Below, one piece after another: positions 10,973 through 23,399 of a DNA stretch of 64,000 bases. The notes beneath the pieces were generated by a model, which was not told the origin of the DNA, ran no database searches, and saw only the letters and a list, made by a program, of their open reading frames with translations. The stretch is from Trema orientale (Eukaryota; Streptophyta; Magnoliopsida; Rosales; Cannabaceae): the NCBI GenBank assembly GCA_002914845.1, contig JXTC01000043.1, positions 1,248,334 to 1,312,333 of the forward strand, in the 5' to 3' direction. Positions within the stretch are counted from its first letter, which is position 1. The number at the start of each line of letters is the position of its first letter. The translations under genes and the position numbers were made by a program.

Positions 10973-12330
10973 TGTAACATGGGCAGCACACCGCCGTTTA
11001 ACCCATAATCACACTGTAAAAATTTGTATAAAAATCCACACAGTCCAATTCCAGTATAATCCGTCACGTTTCAACAACTTCTCAAATGATCATAAAATCG
11101 CAATTTTTCATAAATAAATTTTAATATAATAATAAATCAAAACAGATATAAAATCAGGTAATCGAATCCCTACTTCGATATGGTAGTAATACCAGGCTAA
11201 TGACGCTCAAAGAATCCCCCGTTAGTCACTTAGGTGTTCAAACGACAATTTCTAGATCCCGGTAAGTCTATTTAAAAAAGTGACTTTTCCACCGGAACCT
11301 CAAATGGAGAAATGGAGGTCACCACTGAATTCAGAGCACCCAGAAATACCAGATTAGATATATATATATATTTTGTCAAAAGTGGGTCCTAGTGCAGGAC
11401 CGACCTTTGGCACATAAAACGGTACAATTTTACGAGCCACGAAATTTCAATTTTCGTTCCATCTCGAAACATAGTGGTATTTTATATTAAAATTCATCTC
11501 TCGATCTCACTGATTCCAAATTCGAAGTCAGAATTCAATTTCGAGGTCCCGAGCATTAATTAAGCTCAAAAATCCATAAATTAGATAATTACCATTTTTT
11601 GTAAATATTTAGTAAAATGTCCTCTTTTTCTATTTAAAAATTACCGTACTTTTGGACAACGTTTTTACTTCTACTAACCATAATTATTCATAATTTTTAA
11701 TCCTCTTTCACCTCATATAATTACCTCATATAAAATAATTACCTAACGAAATAATTATAAAAATATCACTTTTTACAAACTTTAGTAAAACGGAAAAGGT
11801 AAAAATCTTACCGGCAGTAAGTTAAGCCGTGAAACCATTTGGAGGAGGTCGGCGATGGCGAGAAGAGGCTCCACGTGCCAGCGGTGAGAGTAGCCGACGT
11901 CGAACGACAGAGATTTTGCCAGAAAACGCCGTCGGAGGCAGTGCCTTTGGAGGAGCCGACCTTGGCTACCAGAGATCGGTTTCTGGCGTGGCTAGTTCAG
12001 TTCTGATCGTCGGCGACCAGAGATGACTGTGGGATGGCGCACCAGGCTGGCGGCAGCGGCGTGTGGCAGTGGCGAGCTTCGACAAATCCGACTCTTTTTT
12101 CTCTCTCTCGAGCCCCTTCGTGAAGAAGAAGAAGAAATGGGAGGGCTTATATACAAAAACTGGTAATTGTAGCACCATATTATTAAATTTCAGATATGTT
12201 TATTAAAATAATCCGAAAATAGTTATTTACCAAAGTACCACTGGTCTAAAAATTACTCAAATACCCTTAAAAAGAGTGCGTTTTTACACTCACCCTTTTT
12301 ATTGAGGCCATGGAGTTGATGAAACCGTAG
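10973..12330 (-). mobile_element. Probable solo LTR, Tekay-like Ty3/gypsy, minus orientation
   Basis: On the minus strand a TATA box (GTATATAAGCCC at about 12,150) is followed by a CT-rich leader, then about 300 bases of GC-rich sequence, a splice-donor-like CTGCCG|GTAAGATTT near 11,812, and a long AT-rich tail ending GTGCTGCCCATGTTACA at 10,973. That arrangement and the TGTTACA end resemble LTRs of plant Tekay-type elements as I know them. No gag-pol frames are found beside it. The 5' LTR end and the target duplication could not be fixed, so the border near 12,330 is a guess. A related tail occurs at 18,047-18,745. Confidence 0.45.
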
Positions 12331-12394
12331 CCAAAATTCAACAAATATTAATTTCCATCACACACTATTCCCAGATCAAGCTCATATCCATAAA

Positions 12395-14010
12395 CCAAAT
12401 ACTCTCTACAAGAAAAACTATACTAGAAAAATAGGGTATAGTAACATTTTATTTAATGGCATTTTGTATAAAACTGTTCTTATAAATGTAATTTAGTGAC
12501 ATTTGCCATAAAATGCCACGTACAAACTCTTACATGAATACAATTGTTTGATGGCATTAAATATAAATTCCACACAAAAATTGGGTTTTGGTGGTATTTT
12601 CTATTGCCATTAGAAATATTTTTAGTGGATTTTGGAAAATGCTTCCAAAAATAAAAATTGTGACATTTTCTAAATGCCACAACACTCTACATGCATATCT
12701 TACGTTAAATTTTATTTCAAAAATAAATTTAAACCAAATATTCAAATTCAAAACTTAAGAACTCTCAAAATACAAAATACATAATGTATTTTGAAGACAC
12801 TTTGACTAGCTAATTAATTCCTATTTTCCAACTTTAATGGGATCATTTCAAGATTAAAAAGTGAAGATTTTGTGTTCCTTGTTTTCTTCTGCTTCTTTAT
12901 TTTCTTTGATCTCCTTATGAAGTATGCTTCTACATTTTCATCCAAGGGACTTCTTATCTCTCACACGTTGGCCACATTATACTCATTCCTATCCACAACA
13001 GGTAATGTTTTTTTCCTTCCTTTTTGGTTCAAACAATTTGTTATTTGCAGATATGATCTTTTCCTCTTTTTATTCCTTTCAATGCTTATGCTTATTGTGT
13101 AAAAATTGTTCTGACCTTGATGTAGAGTTGAAGCTCCTATGAGATTGATGTAATGTTCTAAATTTTTAATTTTCTTGCGCCACTGATGGTTAAATTTATG
13201 GCAAAAACCATTGACATTTGAGATTTTGATGGAAATTTCTTTTCACTATTGTGTTTGCAAACTGGGAAATTTAGAAGGAGAACCATAACTTGAGGATCAT
13301 CTGGAAGGTTCATGTTGGAAGTACTTAAAAGAATGGGAGGAAAAGTAGAATTTAGAAGGCACATTGGAGAAAACTAAAAAATAAAGAACTTTCCAATTTT
13401 TTCTATTGTATCAAAGACTTCAGAGGAATCGTTTCCATTGTATCAAACAATTTAATATTTATGATTTTTTTCTAGTAATTTTTCTTTGTTCATGTTCTGT
13501 TCTTTAGGGAACCTTTTTTCTTTTCTCATATATATTCGGCTTAAAAAATTTAGTATTTAATGCAATTTGGCTATTACGTTTGTAATGTATTATGATCAAT
13601 ATTGATATAAAACATCAAAGGAGCCAAAATACTAATAATAATGATGATGAAAATAATGCTGTATATGAAATTTAAATTTTAAAAAAAGAATAACTAAAAT
13701 CAAATTCTATTATCATAACTATTTTCAAAAATTTATATAATTTACTGACATTTCAAAATGTCACTAGCACGGTGTAATAATGATAAAATGATTTCTTTTT
13801 TAAAAGTTTGAAATATGACATTTATAAATGTCACATTATGTTTTAGTAACATTTTAATATGCCACAAGTATATAGAAACATTTCAAATGTCATTAGCACT
13901 TTAATCATACTAGTATTCCCATCATTTACAACAAATGTTACTATTTATATACTTCAGTAACATCTTAAAATGCCATATATTTACGTTTATTACATCAATC
14001 TAACTTACAA
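12395..14010. mobile_element. Decayed CACTA-like (En/Spm) element
   Basis: The left end reads CTCTACAAGAAAAACTATAC, close to the CACTACAAGAAAA terminus of plant CACTA elements. Both ends of the interval are rich in short GACATTT/AAATGTC/TGCCA motifs in both orientations (12,440-12,690 and 13,740-14,000), like CACTA subterminal repeats. No transposase is visible and I could not find the opposite terminus, so the right border is approximate. Confidence 0.4.
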
Positions 14011-14164
14011 ACTTGATTTTCAGCAGAGCATGTAAAAAGCTCTAAAATGAAAGATTCTTAGGGAATATTACAATTTAAAAAAAAAGTGAAAAATCTTTGG
14101 CATAATACCTTAGGAATAGACTACAGTACTAGTTCTAGAGTTAAAACTTCCTTTTTAACTCTAG

Positions 14165-15510
14165 GTGAGATTTTTTATTCTTAATTATTGGATTATTAGA
14201 GATTTTTTATTCTTAATTATTGGATTATTATCCAAAAGCCCATATATTTTAATTGTAAAAACTTATTTACTGATGAATATCTTAATATTTGTAAAAATTA
14301 TATTCACCTTTCCATACACTGTCAATTTTGACATTAGAATTTTTTTTTTTTTGGGTTGGTCAATGTCAAAAGTTTCTGTCTCTAAGTCTGTCATGTCTAT
14401 TTCGAACGATCTATACCTTAAAAGCCCTGCCTTCATTTCCAAATAAAATAAAATAAAAAATAGAGAGGATGAAAATTTGGAGAAAATTATCTTTATCTGG
14501 TCGCAGTCTTTATGTATCTTAATTTAGGGCATTAATAATCCAGTGAAGAGACCTGTCCCAATTTGCAAATTAGACTTAACGTGTTTGACATGCACTACAA
14601 ATAGAATTGTTTTAGAGATTTTTTTTTTTCACCCCATCTATTTCATCAAAGGGACAAAACATTTAAATCTAATTATTTACTTCCTTAGTAATTATGCTCC
14701 AAATGTACCAATTACACTGATCTAAATTAAAATTTGTTCATATGCGGAAGATACATTAACATTATTTTTGCTCGTATTTTGATACCATATAGCACTGCAA
14801 AATCGAAGGATTTGAATAATATCTTGACAATTGTCACGCAACAATAATAATTGATTACCGTGATCTAATATGTTTGAAGTTCGATACCATATACTATACA
14901 TGTAAGAATAAATTACATTATACTTGCAATAAATAGATAGAGATCATGTGTCGATATATCAAAATATGGGATGTACTCAAATATACAATATGCTTGTATG
15001 TTTTAAAAGGAAGATGGTGTGTATGACTGGCGAACAAACTAAGCGTATTTATTAATTTCAGACATTAAAAAAATGAAAAGGCAAAAAAAGCCTCTCTCTC
15101 ATTTCTAGTACTGGCATATGCTATGAGATTATGAGTTTGGTGATGACATTATAAATGTTCATCAGAATTATAGTAGTGTTTCAGTATTAATTTGAAGTAA
15201 TTAATATTTCATCCTCTCCATGTCTTTTTTTTCTTTTTTTGAGTTGGGGATGAAGGCAGGACTTTTAAGTTGTAGATCGATTGAAACAGAGATGACAGAC
15301 TTAGAGGTAGAGGCTTTCAACTCGTCCAGCCGGAAAAAAAAAAAATTTTTAACATCAAAATTGACGGTGTTAAATGAAAAGGTGAATATACTTTTGAGAA
15401 ATATTAAGATATTCAATCGTGCATAATAAATTTTTGTCGAATAAAATATTCTGACCGTTGGATTATAATCCGATGGATAAGAATAAAAAGTCACATAAAA
15501 TTAAAAAAAG
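14165..15510. mobile_element. Non-autonomous element with about 300-base terminal inverted repeats
   Basis: 14,165-14,475 and 15,195-15,505 are imperfect inverted copies. Shared features in order are TTTTTATTCTTA, GGATTAT.ATCC, ATATCTTAATATTT, TATATTCACCTTT, GTCAATTTTGA.., a poly-T/A run, AAGTCTGTCAT, and CTTAAAAG.CCTGCCTTCAT. The 700-base centre has no ORF of interest. Long inverted repeats suggest a foldback or MULE-like deletion derivative. Outer ends start TGAGATTTTTTATTC and TGTGACTTTTTATTC. No clear target duplication was found. Confidence 0.6.
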
Positions 15511-15993
15511 AATTCTATTGTAGTCTCTTCAAATACCTTATTGTAAAGACTCAAACATGATCTTTCCTACTTAACCCAATTCCCAAATAGAAAAGATATC
15601 GAATAGTAATATTAACAAAAGAAAAAAGAGTTGGAGCTTAACGACAATCAATATGCGAAAGGAAAAGTAAGAAGAATAAATAGATTAGGAATTCAGATCC
15701 TATCAACAATTAGCTTCAAGACGAAGAATCGGTATATATTAGGTAACACCAAAGCCGCCCCACTGCCTTCAATGACCCAATACTGACTTTACAAAGCATC
15801 TTAGCTACGTATAATAATGGGAAGAGTATAATACCTTTTTTTTGCATGATTACATGAAAACTCTTTTTTTATTTTTATTTTTTATTTCCACCAATGCCGA
15901 TTTTTGTGAGACAAATTAAGTCATTCTTATAGCAAAAGAAGACAATAATATGACAAACGAAACTATATTTATGTTTTTTAAACAGAAAATTAT

Positions 15994-16284
15994 GGGGCTT
16001 ATAGAAATATGACTAAATTTTGGGCCCAATTTCAGTAAATGTCCCATTGTCTAATGTTATAGCAAAATATCTGGTATATATGCATATATACCAAGTGTAA
16101 AATTTTATATACCAAGTTTAAAAAATTATATACCTAGTGCATTTCAGGACAGTAACTAAAATTGGTAGATATGCGTATCTACCAAGTGTAAAAATATATA
16201 TATCTGGACATTTAGCTATAAAATTTTAAAAATGGACATCTACTTAATCAAATTTAAAATTTTGGTCATATACCTAAATTTCTC
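15994..16284 (+). repeat. AT-rich interspersed repeat, copy A
   Basis: Begins GGGGCTTATAGAAATATGAC and ends CTAAATTTCTC. Related copies are at 44,873-45,130 (inverted), 53,388-53,556 (inverted, truncated) and 53,915-54,211 (same orientation). All share the blocks TACCAAGTGTAAAA, AGTAACTAAAATTGGTAGA and AATGGACATCTACTTAATCA. It is non-coding and probably a MITE family; the superfamily is not assigned. Confidence 0.8.
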
Positions 16285-16774
16285 GAAAATTATTACGAAT
16301 CTATTCATAAACTGGCCTAACTATGATCCGAATCTCTCTCCTCCCATGTATTCCTAAGAATCCGAGATCAATTGAGTTAGTCTCAATTTAGTAATTTTAA
16401 TAAGATACAGGTAAATAACATTGCAAACTCCAATAGTTATGGGATAAGGGGTAACCTATTTAGTAATTTTTTTTAACATTTTTTTCTTAAATAAAAAGCC
16501 TAACTAGAAATATATTCGAACCCCCTTCCTACGTACTCACAGACTCCTAAAAATTTTAGACGAATTGATGTAAGCTCAAGTGGCTTTTTTTTTTTTATCG
16601 CAATTTTGTAAAATTGTGGCATATGTGATATGTCATTCTCCAACTTCTCTTTTTGACACCGATTCAGAAAAAGGTTTGCAAGTCAACTATGAGCTCATGA
16701 CTAATCTACATTGTATTCTTTTTTTTTTTTTTTTTCGGTCATGAGATAATGTAAAACACTTGAACGCTAGAGTC
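16285..16774. other. Intergenic, no gene recognised
   Basis: AT-rich, with several poly-T runs (for example 16,718-16,734). Confidence 0.5.
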
Positions 16775-16777
16775 TTA

Positions 16778-17393
16778 GGCCATGTTTGGTACACTGTATA
16801 AAGACTCTATATTGTATTAATTAAATTTAATACTGTGTTTGGTTGTACTTTTATATTATATTATTTAATATGACATCAAAATTTAATACAATACGGAGAA
16901 TATTATCTAATACAGAATAAAAGGTCTGTATTACACTGTATTATATAATTTTAACTTTAATGTAGTATTATACAATACTCATTCTCTCTCTTTTTCTGTT
17001 CTTAATTTCTCTTTCATCACTTTCTTTCTAACTTCACTTTATTCTTTTTAAAAGTGGTATTTTTTAAATAAATTTTTAAAAGTAGTATTTTTCTAAATAT
17101 ATATCTAAAAAGTAGTTTTTCGTAAATAATTTTTTTAAAAAAATGGTAATTTTACAGGTGGTATTTTTCTAAATATTTTTTGAAAATGGTATTTTTCTAA
17201 GTAAATTTTTGAAAATAGTATTTTTTAAAATTAACTTTTTAATACAACATCTTAATACAAATTCAAAACCAAACATAGTACAAATTCAAAACCAAACATA
17301 GTACTGTAATAGAATAATATAATACAATCCAATCCAATATAATACATCACAATACAATACAATACAATACAATACGGCGCACCAAATATGTCC
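16778..17393. mobile_element. PIF/Harbinger (Tourist-like) MITE with TTA target duplication
   Basis: The left terminus is GGCCATGTTTGGTACACTGT and the right terminus, read inward, is GGACATATTTGGTGCGCCGT. Both are flanked by TTA (16,775-16,777 and 17,394-17,396), the target site of PIF/Harbinger elements. The right end carries an (AATAC)n microsatellite. Size is 616 bases with no coding capacity. Confidence 0.75.
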
Positions 17394-17462
17394 TTAGTGT
17401 ATTACCCCACATTTTTAATTATTATAATATCATTTTTTTAGTAGTGGGACCCACAATATTTT

Positions 17463-17830
17463 TTTTTTAAATAAACAACCCACACCTCTCTCTTTCTCTC
17501 TTCCTCTCTTCTCCACCCCTCCTCCGACTCCCTCAGACTTCATCTCTCTCTCTTCTTCTTTCTTTGACCAAACCCCACCGCCACCACCAAGTGCCGCCGA
17601 TGCGCCTTCGGCTTTTGACGACAACCACCACCACTATTTGGCATCAACTCCCCCTACTGCCAGTTGCCACCAGCTAGAGATTTGCCACCATTGGAGCCGT
17701 CGTTCACCGGAAAATACTATTTCTGACCGCGGGAGTTTTTGAATTTCCGGCAAGTTTTCCGGCATTTCAAGGGGTGTTCTTGGGCTTGTTGGATTCATCT
17801 CATCGAGAGAAAGTTCCAGGTATATATTTC
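17463..17830 (+). mobile_element. LTR-like leader fragment
   Basis: CT-rich sequence followed by GC-rich sequence (CCACCGCCACCACC, GCCGCCGATGCGCC), then a splice-donor-like TTCCAG|GTATATATTT at about 17,818. This is the same architecture as the probable LTR at 11-12.3 kb but on the plus strand and of different sequence. It may be a retroelement leader or the 5' UTR of a lost gene. Confidence 0.3.
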
Positions 17831-18046
17831 ATGACCCTATTTTATACGGATTAAAAAATGCTATTAATGAGTAGTTTAAGCTTTGAAATTTAAGATTTGA
17901 CTTTTTGATCAGACCGTTGGATTGTGTTTTAATATTATTTTTGGGGCAACTGTATTGCCTACGCCTGCCAAATGGGAAGGTAATCAGAAAAAAAATCCTG
18001 CACGGGTTCACGGACTCTACTCCGTCGGTAGGGCTATAGCGCCACA

Positions 18047-18745
18047 CTGTAAAACCCCATGATGGTAACCTGGTACTCATGTATGATCTTATGACACGTG
18101 TACTTTGAACTAATGTGTAAAAATAACTATACAATAATTTAAGTTCAAATGATGTTCTAGTTTTTAATAAAATGGTTAATTAAATTTTATAGAAAAATAG
18201 GCAGTATAACGGCCTATTTTAACATATCCAAAAATAACCTGCACTCAGAAAAGTCCCAGAGCAATCCAATGTATATCATACAATCCAATTCCATCATAGA
18301 TATCCAAAACAATTTTAAAATCCTGTTTGTCATCTTATGTAACGTAAATTAAGTTTTACTCAAAACGGTATAAAACAAAAGTAACTGAATTCTACTTCAC
18401 TAGAATAGCGATATTACACTATTGGAACCATAAGGTGTCACCATAAGGTGTCATTGGACAGTTATTCGGAGGTTCAGGAACTAATTCCAAATACCTGATC
18501 GCTCTTTTGGGAAAAACCAACTCCTTAACGGAGCTTTAAATCAACAAACAGACCTCATCACTGAATTCTTAGTACCCAAAATAACTAAATTAGATATATA
18601 ATTCATCCAATTCGGGTCTGAGCCGAAACCAGACTTGTGGCACACAAAATGGGACAAAATCTAAACCATTAAATATCATTTTTCGTGCCAGTCACCAAAT
18701 ATAGTCAACATATATATATATATCAATCTTTACCATTTCATGAGT
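18047..18745 (-). mobile_element. Truncated LTR tail related to the 11-kb LTR
   Basis: Starts on the plus strand TGTAAAACCCCATGATGG (so it ends GGGGTTTTACA on the minus strand). It matches the 10,973-11,470 region on the same strand at low identity, for example CACTGAATTC..AG.ACCCA, ATTAGATATATA, TGGCACA.AAA and TTTTCGT.CCA. The promoter half is missing. Confidence 0.4.
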
Positions 18746-18749
18746 ACAT

Positions 18750-19240
18750 TGATAAGTGAGTTTTACTCACAATTAGATATCATTTAAGTATGACATTTAG
18801 TGGATTCTCGGGGGTTTTCGTGGGTTTTATTTGTGTTTTTTATGTTTTAATTGTAGGTTAGATAATTTCAGTGTACTTGGTGGTAATTGGAGATAATGGT
18901 ATGGTTTGTGGCAGGTGGAGAGAAGAATATGGCACCTTGGCACTTATCATTGGTACTAGAGCACTTAGAAGACTCATGTCATCTTAAGACATCTTTTGAC
19001 CTAGTTTTTGTGGTGTCCGCCTTCTAGCTTATAAATAGGTCTTTTCTAGACTTATTTAGGGTATTCTCAAACCAAAAACAACTCAAAAAATAAGGGAGAA
19101 AAAGAAAGTGAAGGATTGAAGGTGGATTGAGCGGTGATTCGGAGATGAAGATCGTTGATTCTACTTCAAGTTTATTTCATTCTTCTTTTAAACTCGCATA
19201 ACATGATATCTTGAATTATTTTAATTCCAATTTAAATTTA
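18750..19240 (+). mobile_element. Partial Athila-like LTR
   Basis: Begins TGATAAGTGAGTTTTACTCA, like the element at 19,642, and contains a TATA-type CTTATAAATAGG near 19,028 followed by a purine-rich leader (GGGAGAAAAAGAAAGTGAAGG). It appears to be cut off before the LTR end. Confidence 0.45.
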
Positions 19241-19641
19241 TGTTTATTTCCCATGCTCAAAAATAAAGACCATCTTTTTCTTTTCAGTGAAAATATAGAA
19301 TAACATAAAAAAATCATACAAAATAATAAAATGGAAATAAGTGATTTGATTTAAATGTAAAAAAGAATCACATGAAGTAAGACATATGAATTGATAAAAA
19401 AAATTTATGACTAAAACTTATTTTCAATAAAAAATAAAACTTATTTTGAACAAAAAATGGAAAAAATAAGGCACATATTATAAATATAGAATAAGACATA
19501 TGACGGGAAAATTAGAAAGGTTTAGCGTGGAAATATATGAACATATGAAATAAGATATGTTTACTACAAGTATAGTAAATAAAAGTTATCATAGAAGTCA
19601 CTGCATGAAATCTGGGGAATGGATCGAATCTTGGGTTGAGT

Positions 19642-21060
19642 TGATAAGTGATTAATTCACTCACAAATCAAGTATCATTCAACTCAAATAATTATAAGTT
19701 CTCAAGTATTTTTGTCAGTTTGATGTGTTTTTACTTTATTTTTGTAGTTCTTATGAATAAATGAGAATCAAGAAAAATTGATGACAAATATGAAAATTTC
19801 AACCATTTGGAAAGAAAGTTGAGTCCGATACAAACGCAACGCAACAAAAATCAGGCAAAACGGAGCTAAAATGAAGAAATTGTGCCCTGAGAAGGAAAGT
19901 TATCGTGCTGAGTTCCAAAGCTGAGAGCACCGCGGCACTGCCTGGAAAATTGAGTTCCATAGGCTAGAGCGCCACGGCGCTGCACAGTGTCCGAAAGCGC
20001 ATTATTAACGAGTTTTTAGAGCCAATCTGGACCATTGATGCCATCTGATCGAATGGTTGACATTCTACCCAGCCTAGATCATCTTGGAGCCCTTTAAATA
20101 CATCCTTAAGCCTCTATTTCATGTGTGGAGAGTTGGAGAGAAAACATAACAAGGAGAGCTCAAAAATCCTAGAGAGGAAGGAGCTTGGAGCAAATATCTT
20201 GGAGAGGATACTTGAGAGAGTGGCTTGAAGAGATTGAAGCTTGAAGTTCTACCTCTATAAAAGAGTTTTTCTCATCCTCTTTTTCACCCTAATCTCATTT
20301 GAATTATGTATTATGCTTGATTATTGAATGTGTTTGGATATATAAAATTCTTGTTGAGATTAGTACTAGATTCTTCTATGTTGAATTAATTGTTATATGC
20401 TTAGGATTTGAAGTAACTGAAACTTTGATTCTATGTCTTGATTTCTAATATATTCTTTGATATTGTTCTTGAATTTTTTTATGCTATTTCATGTTTAATG
20501 CTTCTCAACTAATTAGCTACTAGTTGGATGATGTGGTTTCTAGAATTTGGCACTTGAGAAAGAGAATTTTAGAAACAACCTTAGGATGAACCTATAATTC
20601 CTTTGAAGCCATAATCAAAGAACTGTTGAACATAATGAATTCTTAAATTTTAGGTTCGAAATAAAGATATTAAAACCGAGATTTAAGAATGATTTTACTC
20701 GGCACTCGAGGGAGAGAGTAGAAATATCTTTGGATTCTTAGTTTGTAAACTAGAAATAATTGATTAGGATGAAATAGGTGATCAAAAGACATAGTTGATA
20801 GTTAGGTGAATTCAATCTCCTAGTATATTTGTGCATAGAAGTTTTCATATTTTATTTATGTATTTATACTTATATTTGTATTTATTTAAATTATAACTTA
20901 TTTAGTTTGGTTGCCTAGATAAAGTTAGGTCACAACAATTCTGGTAATTAACGATAATTTAACATCCAATTCCTCGTCGAGTCGACAACTCTATATTTAT
21001 CACTTTATTACTTGATTACGACCCGTGTACTTGCGGTTATTTTATGTATATGCATTATAG
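19642..21060 (+). mobile_element. Athila-like (Ty3/gypsy) LTR, probably solo
   Basis: Begins TGATAAGTGATTAATTCACTC and has a TATA-like CTTTAAATAC at about 20,092, then a purine-rich leader. The 3' part reads TCCTCGTCGAGTCGACAAC, then TTTATCACTTTATTACTTGA, then CCGTGTACTTGCGG. This arrangement is usual for Athila/Tat LTRs. No primer-binding site or gag-pol frame follows; a FAR1/MULE relic begins instead. End points are approximate. Confidence 0.5.
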
Positions 21061-21153
21061 TGCAACATGAGTCATTCATCATGTTGTTGTGGGAATTAGC
21101 TATTGCAAAATTCGAAGTATTGTAACTAGTTGGTGCCCCACCATTACTCCTTC

Positions 21154-23060
21154 TTATGGGTGAGATTGATAATTACGAGTGTCATGGCCTACACCGTAAT
21201 AAATTCTACATAACCTTGACTTCTTAATAGTTTCACTTGACTCAAGTCGAAGAATACCATCTGTGGAGGAGCCAATATGTCCTGACCCTTTTGTTTTGAC
21301 CATTATTGGATCCTTGATAATGTTAGGATTATCACGTTGTCTATCTGGTATAACTTGATCATCATTGGTGCATATGGACTTTTTTTCAAATTCCATTCTA
21401 AAAAAAATTGGGAGTCTAGCAATTTCATCTTTTGCCAACCTGAAGGAGCTCTCAATTATGAAAGCATAATAGTTCATCAGGGTACAATCAGAGTTTAGGA
21501 ATCTATACCTTGACATGTCCACAAGATCTGTTGATTGTCTGAAACTTGTAAATTTGCCAAGTACAACAAACTCTTTGCATCTTTATGTCATCGTTGCAAA
21601 ATAAGTGATTTTTTGGATGGCTCGAATATTAAGATTCTTCATACATGCCCATATATATCTACATGGATATCCATCACTTTCAAACAACAAGCAAGTACAC
21701 CTAAATTTATGCTTATGTATGGTATACTGGACTGTGTATCCTATTCCACTACGACCAAACTTTGACAAATGAAAAATGTAGGATCTCTCTTGATCTTCAC
21801 GTGTAGTAATGGTGTAGGCATATTCTTTACTTATCTGCTCGGTAACCTTGTAATATAAAGCTCTTGTGAAGATATCGTTTGGCTGTTGGTAATAGGTTCT
21901 GAGTGCATTTGTTGGTGAGGGAAGCTCGGGCATGGTGTGCTTACTTATATAATCAGAATGCAACTCAGTATGTCTCATTTTAGAGAGAGCAAAGTCAAGT
22001 TGGGAGACAAAATCACGTGGTGTGTATTTTTCTACATGTTGGAGATCCTTCTTGATGGCAAAGTTCATGGACTCACATCGTTGAGTCATCCTCATCCCTC
22101 TAAAAAAGTGGCCTCATAAATAAGCCTCTGCCTAATTTTCTCTTTTCTTATAGAGTTGATGGCACCGCTCATTATCAACAAGATCAAAAGAATCTAACAA
22201 GGCCGACTATTTTCTATTAAACTCTTCTTTAGTATAGTAGTTGTACATGAGATCAACAAAACTACGCTTGAAGAGAGGATTTTTAACATTTCTCGTTGCA
22301 TTGTTGCCAAGATGCCAACCACATAACCAATGAGTAGCATCATGCATGAACTCTAAAATTGCATATCTCATGGCAGGATTACCATCGGTTAAAACCACAG
22401 AGGGTTTCTTGTTTTGCATGCAATCCATGAATACTCTTAACAACCAACAAAAAGTATCAACTGTTTCATCTAATAAGATAGCCAAGCCAAAAACACAAGA
22501 CTCAAAGTGGTAATTTACTCCAACAAGAATGCATAATGGCTTGTGATATTTATTTGTTTTGTATGTTGTGCCAAATGCAAGAACTTCCCCGAAAGCTGCA
22601 TAATCCCTTCGAGAAATTCCATCTGAAGAGAAAAGATTGGACAACCTATCATTCTCATTAACCTGATATTCGATATAGAAATCTCTGTCTTTCCTGGACA
22701 GACAACCTAAATAACCTAAATCTCCTTCTGAATCTGTTTCCAAGTTCCCTAATTTTCATAGGGCTGCAACCTTGTTATATACGTCTCTCAATTGGAAATG
22801 GAGCTTGTCATACCCACCAGATTGCAAGGCCATATGTGAAACAATATTGGACATTTTTATCCTGACTTTATTCATAGACATAACTTGAGCGGCCACATCA
22901 TCAGGAACTTTACGGTTTAATTGGTGGAATTGCATCTCAAGTACTGAGGCAATCTCATAGTTATGTGAATGGACAAACTCCTTTGCTATCTAGGTCTCAC
23001 TCTCTCTAATTCGAACAACTGTAAGTACTGCTTGACAACCTGTCCTTGTGATAGGCTTTG

Positions 23061-23099
<39 letters not shown>

Positions 23100-23397
23100 C
23101 AGCTAGTCATGTTTATGAATTGATATCTTCGAAAACCTTCTTTTGAGCATACCACCTCCGCATGGTAATTTTATCACCCTTTTTTTTGACGTCATCAATC
23201 CGAATACTGAAACCCTTCCATTTTGCATAGATTGTGTAAAATGTCTCCCATTTTTCTAGGGAATTCATCTCATTTCTAAGGATGTCTATAGTTTCAATCT
23301 CACTAACCGTTTTTGTTAACTGAAGAGCTTCTAGTATTAAAGGCCAGTTGGGTGATGATAGAGTATCGACATCCATCATTGAGCTATCTCTATACAC
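21154..23397 (-). pseudogene. FAR1-related MULE transposase relic
   Basis: A broken gene of the FHY3/FAR1 class, plant DNA-binding proteins descended from MULE transposases. In order on the minus strand: the FAR1 DNA-binding region (23,397-23,113; FYTIYAKWKGFSIRIDD, ITMRRW), a 35-base poly-T/A run with stop codons, the MULE transposase core (22,743-22,207; GEVLAFGTTYKTNKYHKPL, VVLTDGNPAMRYAI, HWLCGWHLGNNA), the SWIM region (22,095-21,583; FRCTCLLFESDGYPCRYIW) and a C-terminal piece (21,522-21,154). The frames do not join and contain stops. The first catalytic Asp of the core (normally ..FDTTY) is Gly here, and the last SWIM ligand (CxH) is Tyr. It is therefore dead as a transposase and not a working FRS gene. 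Confidence 0.85.
23065..23099. repeat. Poly-T (35) inside the FAR1 relic
   Basis: A homopolymer that interrupts the transposase relic. On the coding (minus) strand it is poly-A, so it may mark a retroposed insertion tail or simple slippage. Confidence 0.9.
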
Positions 23398-23399
23398 GA

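Noticed and set aside
11829-12178. Small GC-rich ORFs near 12 kb as a gene
   Set aside because: Better explained as the leader region of an LTR; both strands are open and no protein family is recognisable.
17430-17624. Minus frame of 64 codons, Gly/Glu/Lys-rich
   Set aside because: Reverse of the CT-rich leader; composition artefact.
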